From Litchfieldia alkalitelluris (lineage in GTDB: Bacteria; Bacillota; Bacilli; Bacillales; Salisediminibacteriaceae): a DNA stretch of 64,000 nt. This document shows positions 44,315 through 52,431 of the stretch, one piece after another. The position numbers were made by a program, and so were the translations under genes. Each line of letters starts with the position of its first letter. Within the stretch, counting starts at the first letter, position 1. The DNA lies in contig NZ_KZ119600.1 of the NCBI RefSeq assembly GCF_002153425.1, positions 569,356 through 633,355 of the forward strand, given 5' to 3'. Below the pieces are notes generated by a model. The model ran no database searches. It was not told the DNA's origin and saw nothing but the letters and a program-made list of their open reading frames with translations.

Positions 44315-44665
44315 TTACTGTATTTTTACTATTTCCACTGGTCCGTGGTCATCGCAGTGATCTCCATGAACATGGTGAAGGCGCCCGTTTACTAAATAAT
44401 CCATATGATCTCCATGTGGAACCATTTCATGACCGCAATCTTCGTTATGATTACACTCACATGGAATTTCATTACAAGTATCAGGATTTTTCTCAGTTAC
44501 TGGAATAACACATTCATCCCAATGCCCTTCGTGTTCATGGTGAAGGTGTCCATTATGAATATAGTCAATATGATCCCCATGTTTTATTTTTGTATGACCG
44601 CATGCTAAGCTATGCTCGTGTAGGTGATTATCATGAACATGATGGTTATCGTTTTGTTTACTCAT
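44315..44665 (-). CDS. Histidine-rich metal-binding protein with two internal repeats
   Basis: The 116-aa protein holds about a quarter histidine. It contains two copies of a unit: CGHTKIKHGDHIDYIHNGHLHHEHEGH and CGHEMVPHGDHMDYLVNGRLHHVHGDH, joined by a Cys-rich link (CNEIPCECNHNEDCGH). Such proteins store or buffer zinc, nickel or copper in the cytoplasm. No signal peptide. AAGGAAGGGGG precedes ATG 44665. A weak dyad (TTGTAATAATTAACAA) about 80 bp upstream could be a degenerate Zur-like site, but I would not rely on it. Confidence 0.8.
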   Translation of the reverse strand: MSKQNDNHHVHDNHLHEHSLACGHTKIKHGDHIDYIHNGHLHHEHEGHWDECVIPVTEKNPDTCNEIPCECNHNEDCGHEMVPHGDHMDYLVNGRLHHVHGDHCDDHGPVEIVKIQ

Positions 44666-44819
44666 ATGGAATCCCCCTTCCTTCATTAATATCCCCTTTG
44701 AATTTTTATCTAAAGGTTAGAATAATATTTGTTAATTATTACAAAACGAATATGCCCAATCATGAAATCAGAAGGACTGGGGATAGTAACATTAAGATTA
44801 TTTGTGGGAGGTTCCAATT

Positions 44820-45182
44820 ATGGCACATTCAATATTTGAACTGACGGAGTGGTTAGAAAGTCAAAAGGGAAAAACACTATTAATTAATAAAGGTGAATTA
44901 TTAACAGGCAAGAATAAAATATTCGATAATGATCAAATTAAATTATCTTTAACTGACATGTCTGTTAAAAATATAGAGCGACATGATGAAGATGGGTATT
45001 TAGCTGACCAAGAACTTATTTTATATGGTGACGGCACAATCATGAGCGATGAAGGGGAATTCGATTTACCACAGAGTGTGTATGAAATTCCGTTAGTAGG
45101 AAGTGTTCATATGGAACAAGAAAAAGGTGCTGTAAAGGTGGAGACGGAGAAGGCAGTATATACCATTAAAAACGTACATTAA
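44820..45182 (+). CDS. Small protein of unknown function
   Basis: The 120-aa acidic protein (MAHSIFELTEWLESQKGKTLLINKGELLTG) is soluble and appears mostly beta-stranded in its second half (ELILYGDGTIMSD, YEIPLVGSVHMEQEKGAVKVETEKAVYTI). GGGAGG lies 8 bases before ATG 44820. I do not recognise the family. A long hairpin terminator follows. Confidence 0.75.
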   Translation: MAHSIFELTEWLESQKGKTLLINKGELLTGKNKIFDNDQIKLSLTDMSVKNIERHDEDGYLADQELILYGDGTIMSDEGEFDLPQSVYEIPLVGSVHMEQEKGAVKVETEKAVYTIKNVH

Positions 45183-45263
45183 TTTATTTCCATTGCACTC
45201 CGTAATGATAGCTGCTGAATCATAACATCATTACGACTGTGGAATGAAATACCAGTCAATTAA

Positions 45264-45351
45264 GAGGTTGGGACTTAAAAAAAGTGTTTAACTGAAATTG
45301 CGAATTCGCATTTTCGTATGTTCATACACTTTTGTCCCAGCTTTTTTGTTG
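45264..45351 (+). terminator. Long stem-loop terminator after the 120-aa protein gene
   Basis: GTTGGGAC plus AAAAGTGT (45268-45287) pair with ACACTTTT plus GTCCCAGC (45326-45341), and TTTTTT follows. A similar GGTTGGGAC...GTCCCA structure lies at 51205-51320 on the other strand. Confidence 0.75.
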
Positions 45352-45462
45352 TACTTAGATTATTTTTTCCGAAAATAAATGGAGGAATTTCTTTATGAAT
45401 AAGGAATCTTTAAGCAATAGTGAAAAACACTATATTAAATGAATTAAAGGGTGTTTGATAAT

Positions 45463-45771
45463 ATGGAAAACAATAAGAGCTGGAACGCAAACGATAGAAG
45501 GTTCAAGATTGCAAATCGTGAAGCACTAATCGGTGTAGGACTGGCAATATTTAATTTTATATGGTGGTACAGCTTTGCCTATGGACTGGGGTCGAAGCCC
45601 GTTGAGGAATATACCTATGTTTTTGGACTCCCAGCTTGGTTTTTTTACAGCTGTGTTGTTGGTCTCCTTGTCGTCATTATCCTTGTCATCATCATTGTTA
45701 AATTTTTCTTAGTTGAAGTCTCCTTTGACGATGATGATTCAGATGAGAAAGATGGGAGGGGGCGTCCATAA
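45463..45771 (+). CDS. yhdT: YhdT family small membrane protein, PanF partner
   Basis: The 102-aa protein has two transmembrane helices (ALIGVGLAIFNFIWWYSFAYGLG and PAWFFYSCVVGLLVVIILVIIIVKFF) and an acidic C-terminus, the YhdT (DUF997) layout. YhdT is regularly encoded directly before the pantothenate symporter; here its stop codon shares one base with the panF start. AAAGGGTG is 8 bases before ATG 45463. Confidence 0.88.
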   Translation: MENNKSWNANDRRFKIANREALIGVGLAIFNFIWWYSFAYGLGSKPVEEYTYVFGLPAWFFYSCVVGLLVVIILVIIIVKFFLVEVSFDDDDSDEKDGRGRP

Positions 45772-47219
45772 TGAATCCTACTGTTCTTATTTCATTATTT
45801 GTATTTATTGCAATTATATTTATAGTGGGTCTGTGGTCTTCGAGGAACGTAAACAGGAAGGAGAGCACCTTCCTACAGGAGTATTTCCTCGGTAGTCGTG
45901 AGCTAGGTGGGTTTATTCTCGCCATGACGATGGTTGCCACTTATGGAAGTGCAAGTAGCTTTTTAGGTGGCCCAGGAGCTGCCTATACACAAGGTTTAGG
46001 CTGGGTGCTTTTAGCCATGTCCCAAGTGGCTACAGGATATTTTGTATTACTTATTCTTGGGAAAAAATTTGCGATTATGGCGAGAAGATATGATGCTATT
46101 ACACTCACTGATTTTTTAAGAAAAAGATATAACAGTAAAGCAGTTGTTATTCTTTCAGCAATTAGTATCATTATATTTCTGTTTTCAGCAATGACTGCAC
46201 AGTGGGTTGGTGGTGCGTGGCTCATTGAATCATTAACAGGTCTTTCTTATACTTCTGCCCTCTTTGTTTTTGCAATAGCTGTTCTTATTTATGTCATTAT
46301 TGGAGGGTTTCGGGCAGTTGTGATCACGGATACGATTCAAGGTGTCGTAATGGTTGTTGGGACGCTCATCATATTGGTAGGAACGATCATTGCAGGCGGA
46401 GGAATTTCAAATATTATGAATGACCTCGTAACGGAAAACCCAAACCTAATCACTCCCTTCGGACATGATGGTGGACTAACCCCTGCCTATGTTTCGTCCT
46501 TCTGGATTCTTGTTGGTGTCGGTGTTGTGGCGCTCCCCCAAGTTGCAGTGAGAGCCATGTCTTATAAAAATGCGAAGGCAATGCATCGCTCCTTGATTGT
46601 AGGGACGATAGTTGTTGGTTTTATTATGTTAGGAATGCACTTAATCGGTGTATTCGCAAGGCCGATTCTCCCTGGGATAGAAGTGGCTGACCAAGTAATG
46701 CCACTCATCACGTTGGAAGTCTTGCCGCCATGGCTTGCTGGAATTGTCCTAGCTGCACCATTGGCTGCAATTATGAGTACGGTAGACTCTTTACTTCTAT
46801 TAGTAAGTTCTGCCGTAGTGAAAGATGTTTATTTGAATTACGTGAAGCCAGACGCAACAATGAGACGAGTGAAGCAAGTGAGCTTTGGGGTAACAGCAGT
46901 TCTTGGCGTGCTTGTTTTTGGACTTGCCTTAAGTCCACCTGATCTACTAATTTGGTTAAACTTGTTTGCTTTCGGGGGTCTAGAAGCTGCATTCATCTGG
47001 CCGTTAATTTTTGGTTTGTACTGGCAGAGGGCAAATAAATCTGGAGCATTAGCTTCGATGGTAGCGGGTGTTGCTTCGTATATTTTAATTCATAATTTTT
47101 GGCCACACCCCTTTGGCATGCATTCGGTAGTTTTACCAGTAGTCCTATCGTTTTTCGCTTTCGTAATAGGGACGTATGTCACAGATCGCTCTAGGGGGAA
47201 ACAGCAAGCTAGTTTTTAG
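45771..47219 (+). CDS. panF: Sodium/pantothenate symporter PanF
   Basis: A sodium:solute symporter (SSF) family protein of 482 aa with about 13 transmembrane segments. Features include FLGSRELGGFILAMTMVATYGSASSFLGGPGAAYTQGLGW, GGFRAVVITDTIQGVVM and MSTVDSLLLLVSSAVVKDVY. PanF imports pantothenate for coenzyme A synthesis. The YhdT-PanF coupling supports this over other SSF substrates. GGGAGGGG precedes the start. Confidence 0.92.
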   Translation: MNPTVLISLFVFIAIIFIVGLWSSRNVNRKESTFLQEYFLGSRELGGFILAMTMVATYGSASSFLGGPGAAYTQGLGWVLLAMSQVATGYFVLLILGKKFAIMARRYDAITLTDFLRKRYNSKAVVILSAISIIIFLFSAMTAQWVGGAWLIESLTGLSYTSALFVFAIAVLIYVIIGGFRAVVITDTIQGVVMVVGTLIILVGTIIAGGGISNIMNDLVTENPNLITPFGHDGGLTPAYVSSFWILVGVGVVALPQVAVRAMSYKNAKAMHRSLIVGTIVVGFIMLGMHLIGVFARPILPGIEVADQVMPLITLEVLPPWLAGIVLAAPLAAIMSTVDSLLLLVSSAVVKDVYLNYVKPDATMRRVKQVSFGVTAVLGVLVFGLALSPPDLLIWLNLFAFGGLEAAFIWPLIFGLYWQRANKSGALASMVAGVASYILIHNFWPHPFGMHSVVLPVVLSFFAFVIGTYVTDRSRGKQQASF

Positions 47220-47312
47220 AGAGGTTCTGATAAAACTCATATGGTGATATTAGTATGAGGCACTTGCTTTTAAAAGATGGGATAGAAGAAACGAAGGGGA
47301 GGGGATGGTTGC

Positions 47313-47639
47313 ATGCCAGTGTACAATAAACTGGTGCGAGATCGTATACCAGAGATTATTCGCACGAACGGTGCCAAATGTAAGGTGAGACGGTTGGAAT
47401 TTGGAGAGTTTGAGGTTGAGGCGAAAAAGAAGTTACAAGAAGAACTCGGGGAATATTTAGAAGCTGGCAATGCAGAGCAGTCTTTAGAGGAACTAGCCGA
47501 TCTGTTGGAGTTAATTTACTGCTTATCAGAGCATCATGGTTATACGAAGGAAGAGCTAGAGGGCTTGAGGGAAGATAAGGCACGACGCCGTGGATCCTTC
47601 CATGAAAAATGGTTTTTAGAGTATGTGACGGATGATTGA
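47313..47639 (+). CDS. MazG-like nucleoside triphosphate pyrophosphohydrolase
   Basis: The 108-aa helical protein has YNKLVRDRIPEIIRTNGAKCKVR, then KKLQEELGEYLEA and EELADLLELIYCLSEHHGY, which provide the EExxE...ExxD magnesium ligands of the all-alpha NTP pyrophosphatase fold. Members hydrolyse non-canonical nucleotides. GGGGAGGGG lies upstream of the ATG; a terminator follows. Confidence 0.88.
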   Translation: MPVYNKLVRDRIPEIIRTNGAKCKVRRLEFGEFEVEAKKKLQEELGEYLEAGNAEQSLEELADLLELIYCLSEHHGYTKEELEGLREDKARRRGSFHEKWFLEYVTDD

Positions 47640-47667
47640 TTTTAGTATGAATGAATGGTACTGATAA

Positions 47668-47705
47668 TTGGCCTGATTTGTCAAAACGACAGTCAGGCCT
47701 TTTAA
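47668..47705 (+). terminator. Terminator of the MazG-like gene
   Basis: GGCCTGA and TCAGGCC with an inner TTGTC/GACAG dyad, then TTTTAAATT. The rest of the gap to 47941 holds no gene that I can see. Confidence 0.85.
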
Positions 47706-47941
47706 ATTCCTTTGTTTTGGAAAAAATGATGGTAGAAAGTTGACCAATCCTAGTATTTCTTGAAATTTAGTTGTGGAATTAGTAAGCTAAGTAGATGAAC
47801 GTTGTAAATTTGCACTAACATACACTATTAAGTTACGGAACTGCTGTAGGATATTGGAAAGGGAGTTACTATTAAGTGGAATCCAACATCAAATTACCGC
47901 AGAACCTAAATTAAAGAATGAGATCTGAAAGTGGGAAAAAA

Positions 47942-48523
47942 ATGAAAAAAATATTCATTGTATTAGCATTAATCGTTCTTGGGGTTGTACTCCTATCTAG
48001 AGCTTGTAGTCCAATGTATGAAGATGACGATGTGATCGCAACTTTTAGAGGTGATGACATCTTAGTGAGAGACTTGAAAGTACTCTATGAGGTTGGAGCT
48101 CCAGCAATTCCTGAGGTTGCAAGAAACTATATTTTCCAAGAGGCAGTGATTTATGAAGCACGTGAACTTGGCTTTGAAGTCTCTGAGGAACAGGTGGATA
48201 ATTCGCTGGAGAATTTCAAGGAGTTTCTTGAAACTTATGAAGCCCGCAGAGAACGCCGCTTTTTTGAAGACAAAGCAGAAGAATATGGCATGGAGTATGA
48301 AGAGTATTTAGATGTGGTGGTTCGAGAGGAAATTGAAAAAAGCCTCTATGTGGACCTAATGGAAGAGGAAGTTATCACTAGTCAGACGCCAGAGGACTTA
48401 AATGCCCTAGAACTTGCTGATTGGCATGATGAGCAATTTGCAAACTGGTATTTTGATACTCTTGAAAAATATGATGATGAGATTGAATATCATTTCGATG
48501 TAGAAGAGATTGAGTGGAGATAG
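47942..48523 (+). CDS. Membrane-anchored or secreted acidic protein, SurA/PrsA N-domain-like
   Basis: A signal or anchor helix (KKIFIVLALIVLGVVLLSRAC) precedes about 170 highly acidic residues predicted to be helical, for example FQEAVIYEARELGFEVSEEQVDNSLENFKEF. The pattern resembles the N-terminal chaperone domain of SurA/PrsA-type proteins, but no PPIase domain follows. The Cys after LLSRA is a poor lipobox. ATG 47942 has a weak GGGAAAAAA upstream. Role unknown; possibly an extracytoplasmic chaperone-like protein. Confidence 0.7.
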   Translation: MKKIFIVLALIVLGVVLLSRACSPMYEDDDVIATFRGDDILVRDLKVLYEVGAPAIPEVARNYIFQEAVIYEARELGFEVSEEQVDNSLENFKEFLETYEARRERRFFEDKAEEYGMEYEEYLDVVVREEIEKSLYVDLMEEEVITSQTPEDLNALELADWHDEQFANWYFDTLEKYDDEIEYHFDVEEIEWR

Positions 48524-48689
48524 GGAAGAAGTGCTGTTTTTACTCGGGGATTGGGTAGTATGTATGGCCGTTTTTATTGCGGGAACTAAGCTAGGAAGGA
48601 AGCGGCAAGGCAAGGTGCTATTTCCTACTACGAGTAGTGAGTAGGAAAGGCGAGTTACTATTTCTACTGCGAGTGATAATTATTTCTTA

Positions 48690-48735
48690 AAAAGCCAACT
48701 GGAGTCGATAGTGACATCTAGTTGGTTTTTTTTTA
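48690..48735 (+). terminator. Terminator after the SurA-like gene
   Basis: AAGCCAACT and AGTTGGTTT pair across a 20-base loop and are followed by a run of nine T. Confidence 0.85.
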
Positions 48736-48828
48736 GATATTTTATAAACTCGTAAGTTAATTATGGAGTTTATAAATGAAATGGCTTCGAATTCAGAAGG
48801 GAAACTGAAATAGAGCGTTGGTGCGATT

Positions 48829-50275
48829 TGAGTCCGCATTATGAGAGAATGCGGACTGAAAATGGAATAGAGGTAGAACTGAGTCCGCATTTTGTGAGAA
48901 TGCGGACTGAAAATGCATGAGGGGTAGAACTGAGTCCGCATTATGAGAGAATGCGGACTGAAAATGGGAGAGAGGTAGAACTGAGTTCGCATTATGAGAG
49001 AATGCGGACTGAAAATGCATGAGAGGTAGAACTGGGTCCGCATTATTGAAAAATGCGGCCAGGAATGAGTGAAACCGTGAAATCTAGTCCGCATTATTGA
49101 AAAATGCGGCCAGGAATGAGTGAAACCGTGAAATCTAGTCCGCATTATTGAAAAATGCGGCCAGGAATGAGTGAAACCGTGAAATCTAGTCCGCATTATT
49201 GAAAAATGCGGCCAGGAATGAGTGAAACCGTGAAATCTAGTCCGCATTATTGAAAAATGCGGCCAGGAATGAGTGAAACCGTGAAATCTAGTCCGCATTA
49301 TTGAAAAATGCGGCCAGGAATGAGTGAAACCGTGAAATCTAGTCCGCATTATTGAAAAATGCGGCCAGGAATGAGTGAAACCGTGAAATCTAGTCCGCAT
49401 TATTGAAAAATGCGGCCAGGAATGAGTGAAACCGTGAAATCTAGTCCGCATTATTGAAAAATGCGGCCAGGAATGAGTGAAACCGTGAAATCTAGTCCGC
49501 ATTATTGAAAAATGCGGCCAGGAATGAGTGAAACCGTGAAATCTAGTCCGCATTATTGAAAAATGCGGCCAGGAATGAGTGAAACCGTGAAATCTAGTCC
49601 GCATTATTGAAAAATGCGGCCAGGAATGAGTGAAACCGTGAAATCTAGTCCGCATTATTGAAAAATGCGGCCAGGAATGAGTGAAACCGTGAAATCTAGT
49701 CCGCATTATTGAAAAATGCGGCCAGGAATGAGTGAAACCGTGAAATCTAGTCCGCATTATTGAAAAATGCGGCCAGGAATGAGTGAAACCGTGAAATCTA
49801 GTCCGCATTATTGAAAAATGCGGCCAGGAATGAGTGAAACCGTGAAATCTAGTCCGCATTATTGAAAAATGCGGCCAGGAATGAGTGAAACCGTGAAATC
49901 TAGTCCGCATTATTGAAAAATGCGGCCAGGAATGAGTGAAACCGTGAAATCTAGTCCGCATTATTGAAAAATGCGGCCAGGAATGAGTGAAACCGTGAAA
50001 TCTAGTCCGCATTATTGAAAAATGCGGCCAGGAATGAGTGAAACCGTGAAATCTAGTCCGCATTATTGAAAAATGCGGCCAAGAATCAGTGAATCCGTGA
50101 AATCTAGTCCGCATTATTGAGAAATGCGGCCAGGAATCAGTGAAACCGTGAAATCTAGTCCGCATTATTGAGAAATGCGGCCAGGAATCAGTGAATCCGT
50201 GAAATCTAGTCCGCATTATTGGAAAATGCGGCCAAGAATGAGTGAATCCGTGAAATCTAGTCCGCATTTTCGAGT
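48829..50275. repeat. Tandem array of 29 hairpin units, 51-bp period, 24 nearly identical
   Basis: From about 49030 to 50260 a 51-bp unit (AATGCGGCCAGGAATGAGTG, AAACCGTGAAATCTAGTCCG, CATTATTGAAA) repeats 24 times, most copies identical. Five older, diverged units (48829-49030) use AATGCGGACTGAAAATG and GAACTGAGTCCGCATT. Arms AATGCGG and CCGCATT are complementary; CCGCATT-ATTGAAA-AATGCGG makes a 7-bp stem with a 7-base loop. The right-hand four units carry AATCAGTGAATCC variants. A 531-codon minus-strand frame stays open only because 51 is a multiple of three; it has no ribosome binding site and runs into the upstream gene's terminator. The gap 50276-50515 beyond it holds only short AACATCTCAAC repeats near 50305-50330. 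Confidence 0.96.
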
Positions 50276-50515
50276 AAAGCATCTAGGTGGCCAACCAATC
50301 CAACATCTCAACATCCAACATCTCAACAACTAAACATACTTTACTATAGTGTTAATTAGTTCTAACATAATTTCTCCAAAAAAACTAAATGAGAGCCACC
50401 TTCCATGCGTTTATACACGATTATTACAAAAATTTGATACATTACTGTACCTTGAGTTGGAAACGAACCGATCAAAATTATAAACAACTAGCAATAGCTA
50501 TTATCCATTAACTAG

Positions 50516-51037
50516 CTAAATCTTAAACCCCAAAACTAGCTCTTCATATGCTTGCTCGTCAATGGTAATAGTTTCTTGTCCGACTACTTTGCCACCCATT
50601 CGCTCATAAAACTTCTTTGCTGGATTGTCAGCTAGAACCATCACGATCATAGAATCAAAACCATGCACATTCTTGAGGTGTGTAGTGACTGCTGCCGTGA
50701 GCTGTTCTCCTAATCCATTACCCCAAACTTCCTTCAAGAGGTAGATTGCATATAATTCACCTTCATACTGAGGGAATTTATCCTTGGAGCGATTAGGACC
50801 GCCAGTCGCAAAGCCGACGATATGGCCATCTGCGTCCTCAACCACATAAACACCGTGCTCCTTAGAGGGGCGACTAAGACTTCTTTTCCACATGTTTGTC
50901 CGTTCTTCAATAGATAAGCTTGATAGAAACGTAGGAGAAATAATTCCCTTGTAGGCTTCCTGCCAACTCTTCACATGAACGGTACCAATTTGTTGCTCGT
51001 CACCTAATTTAGCGGGACGAATGATGTTTTCTCCCAT
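50516..51037 (-). CDS. GNAT family acetyltransferase
   Basis: The 173-aa protein is a full GNAT: IRPAKLGDEQQIGTVHVKSWQEAYKGIIS at the N-terminus, GELYAIYLLKEVWGNGLGEQLTAAVTTHL (acetyl-CoA loop) and LADNPAKKFYERMGGKVVGQETI. The HVKSWQEAYKG opening is common in small-molecule or ribosomal-protein-like acetyltransferases. GGGAGAGGAG is 9 bases before ATG 51037. Substrate unknown. Confidence 0.9.
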   Translation of the reverse strand: MGENIIRPAKLGDEQQIGTVHVKSWQEAYKGIISPTFLSSLSIEERTNMWKRSLSRPSKEHGVYVVEDADGHIVGFATGGPNRSKDKFPQYEGELYAIYLLKEVWGNGLGEQLTAAVTTHLKNVHGFDSMIVMVLADNPAKKFYERMGGKVVGQETITIDEQAYEELVLGFKI

Positions 51038-51204
51038 ACTAGCAAACTCCTCTCCCAACATAAGTAATAATTTAGATTATTGCATATTGCGAAAATTATG
51101 ACAAATCGTAAATCACTAGGACCGGAAAAATTATGCGTTCCAACTACTATTTGTGTGGGATTTAAAAAAAGAGGTTTTCGGAAGGAAAAGGGGGGGGGGA
51201 GAGA

Positions 51205-51320
51205 CTGGGACATCAAAGTTTTAACATATGAAAAATCCTAACTTTAGCTTCGAAAGTATACTCCGCTAGAGTTATTATTGTTTGCAATTAGTTAAACACA
51301 TTAGTTATGTCCCAACCTCA
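51205..51320 (-). terminator. Long inverted repeat downstream of the DUF421 gene
   Basis: On the minus strand GGTTGGGACATAAC near 51317-51304 pairs with GATGTCCCAGTCTC near 51218-51205 across about 85 bases. It resembles the structure at 45264. A run of about ten G (near 51191-51200) lies just beyond it. It may end the spoVA-type operon. Confidence 0.5.
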
Positions 51321-51335
51321 GCGTACCTAATAAAA

Positions 51336-52193
51336 CTACTGCAAGAGGTGTTCTACTTTATTCATTACTTCCTTCATTTTAGCTGCCTTTTGCGTATACA
51401 TTTGTTTAGCTTGTGGGTTGTTAGTGGATAAAGCAAAAAGTTCGAGATCTGCCTGACATTTTTTTATTGTTGCATACAATAAAGGTTTCTCCTGTGGTGA
51501 AGGAACCTTTAATTTATCGTCGAATAAGTCTACTGTCAGTTGACCGTAGGAATCAACTTGTCCTAAGTAAACATTTTCTATAGCCGCGCCAATTTTTTCT
51601 AGTTCCATTTCAAGCCATCTACGGTTTTTTCCGGCAGTCGCCAATGGTTCATCCATGATCTTTCCGTCCATAATAACTGTTTCAGGTTCCTTAATGGGTG
51701 CCACTTTCAGTTTCATGTCTTTTGGTGTGACTGGTTGTGCTTCCTTTTTCATTAATACACTAAGGTCACCACTTGTTTCTAGAACTGCAAATTCTACATC
51801 AGCGACTTGAAAGGCATTCTTGGCGCGCAATTGCTTTAATAACTCGTCAGATGAATATCGCTCCTTCTTTAAGTTATCCTCGAGAATTTTCCCGTCTTTA
51901 ATGACAGGTACACCTTTTCCTTGCACAAAACTGCGAATAGTTTCACTCTTGATGGATAGCCAGCCTAATGCATATGGAATAACGGACCAGACGATTAATC
52001 CCATGATTGGATAAGCAATAGGAACTTGGAGGTGTATGGATCCTATGGCCAAAATTGCCCCAATGACAATTCCAGATACAAATTCAAAGTAAGTGACTTG
52101 AGCCATTGATTTTCTTATGAAAGTTCGAGAGAGGAACAGTAGGATAATAATGGCTACAACAGAACGTAACACGACTTCCAGCCAACCTTGCAT
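51336..52193 (-). CDS. DUF421 (YetF-like) membrane protein fused to a DUF1657-like C-terminus
   Basis: Three transmembrane segments (residues 5-75) precede the DUF421 soluble domain, with VPVIKDGKILEDNLKKERYSSDELLKQLRAKNAFQVADVEFAVLETSGDLSVL. The last 70 residues (ATIKKCQADLELFALSTNNPQAKQMYTQKAAKMKEVMNKVEHLL) align by eye with the DUF1657 proteins coded at 52208 and 54145. AAGGAGG precedes the ATG. YetF-type and DUF1657 genes are regular members of mobile spoVA operons that affect spore heat resistance and germination. It is the last gene of this operon. Confidence 0.88.
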   Translation of the reverse strand: MQGWLEVVLRSVVAIIILLFLSRTFIRKSMAQVTYFEFVSGIVIGAILAIGSIHLQVPIAYPIMGLIVWSVIPYALGWLSIKSETIRSFVQGKGVPVIKDGKILEDNLKKERYSSDELLKQLRAKNAFQVADVEFAVLETSGDLSVLMKKEAQPVTPKDMKLKVAPIKEPETVIMDGKIMDEPLATAGKNRRWLEMELEKIGAAIENVYLGQVDSYGQLTVDLFDDKLKVPSPQEKPLLYATIKKCQADLELFALSTNNPQAKQMYTQKAAKMKEVMNKVEHLLQ

Positions 52194-52207
52194 AGTTAAC
52201 CTCCTTT

Positions 52208-52414
52208 CTAAAATCCTTTGTACTGTGGCTCTTGGAATTCTAATTCACCGACACGCTTTTCTAAATCTGTTATTACTTGTCTCGTGATTTGGCATGACTC
52301 CCTAAAAATCTCAGATGCTTGTTCATCTTTTGTATCGATGGCAAAGCTGTTTAAACTGGCTTCTACATTTTTTAAACTTGCTACACATTGCTTAACTTGT
52401 GATGCTACTGTCAA
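52208..52414 (-). CDS. DUF1657 protein (spoVA operon type)
   Basis: A 68-aa helical protein, TVASQVKQCVASLKNVEASLNSFAIDTKDEQASEIF, ending EFQEPQYKGF. It starts at TTG with AAAGGAG 9 bases upstream. It is paralogous to the product at 54145. DUF1657 proteins are coded in spoVA-type operons; molecular role is unknown. It lies directly between spoVAD and the DUF421 gene, where spoVAE would be expected upstream. Confidence 0.88.
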   Translation of the reverse strand: MTVASQVKQCVASLKNVEASLNSFAIDTKDEQASEIFRESCQITRQVITDLEKRVGELEFQEPQYKGF

Positions 52415-52431
52415 TGACTAGCGCTCCTTTC

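Noticed and set aside
44700-44800. Zur box upstream of the His-rich protein gene
   Set aside because: TTGTAATAATTAACAA keeps only part of the Zur consensus; too weak to annotate.
9640-50275. Arrays as CRISPR loci
   Set aside because: No unique spacers between repeats, unit length is constant throughout and no cas genes are present.
48687-50282. 531-codon minus-strand frame of 17-residue repeats (MRTRFHGFTHSWPHFSI)
   Set aside because: Open only because the unit is 51 bp; no ribosome binding site, it runs through the neighbouring gene's terminator, and sister arrays with 52-bp units cannot code. Treated as a DNA repeat.
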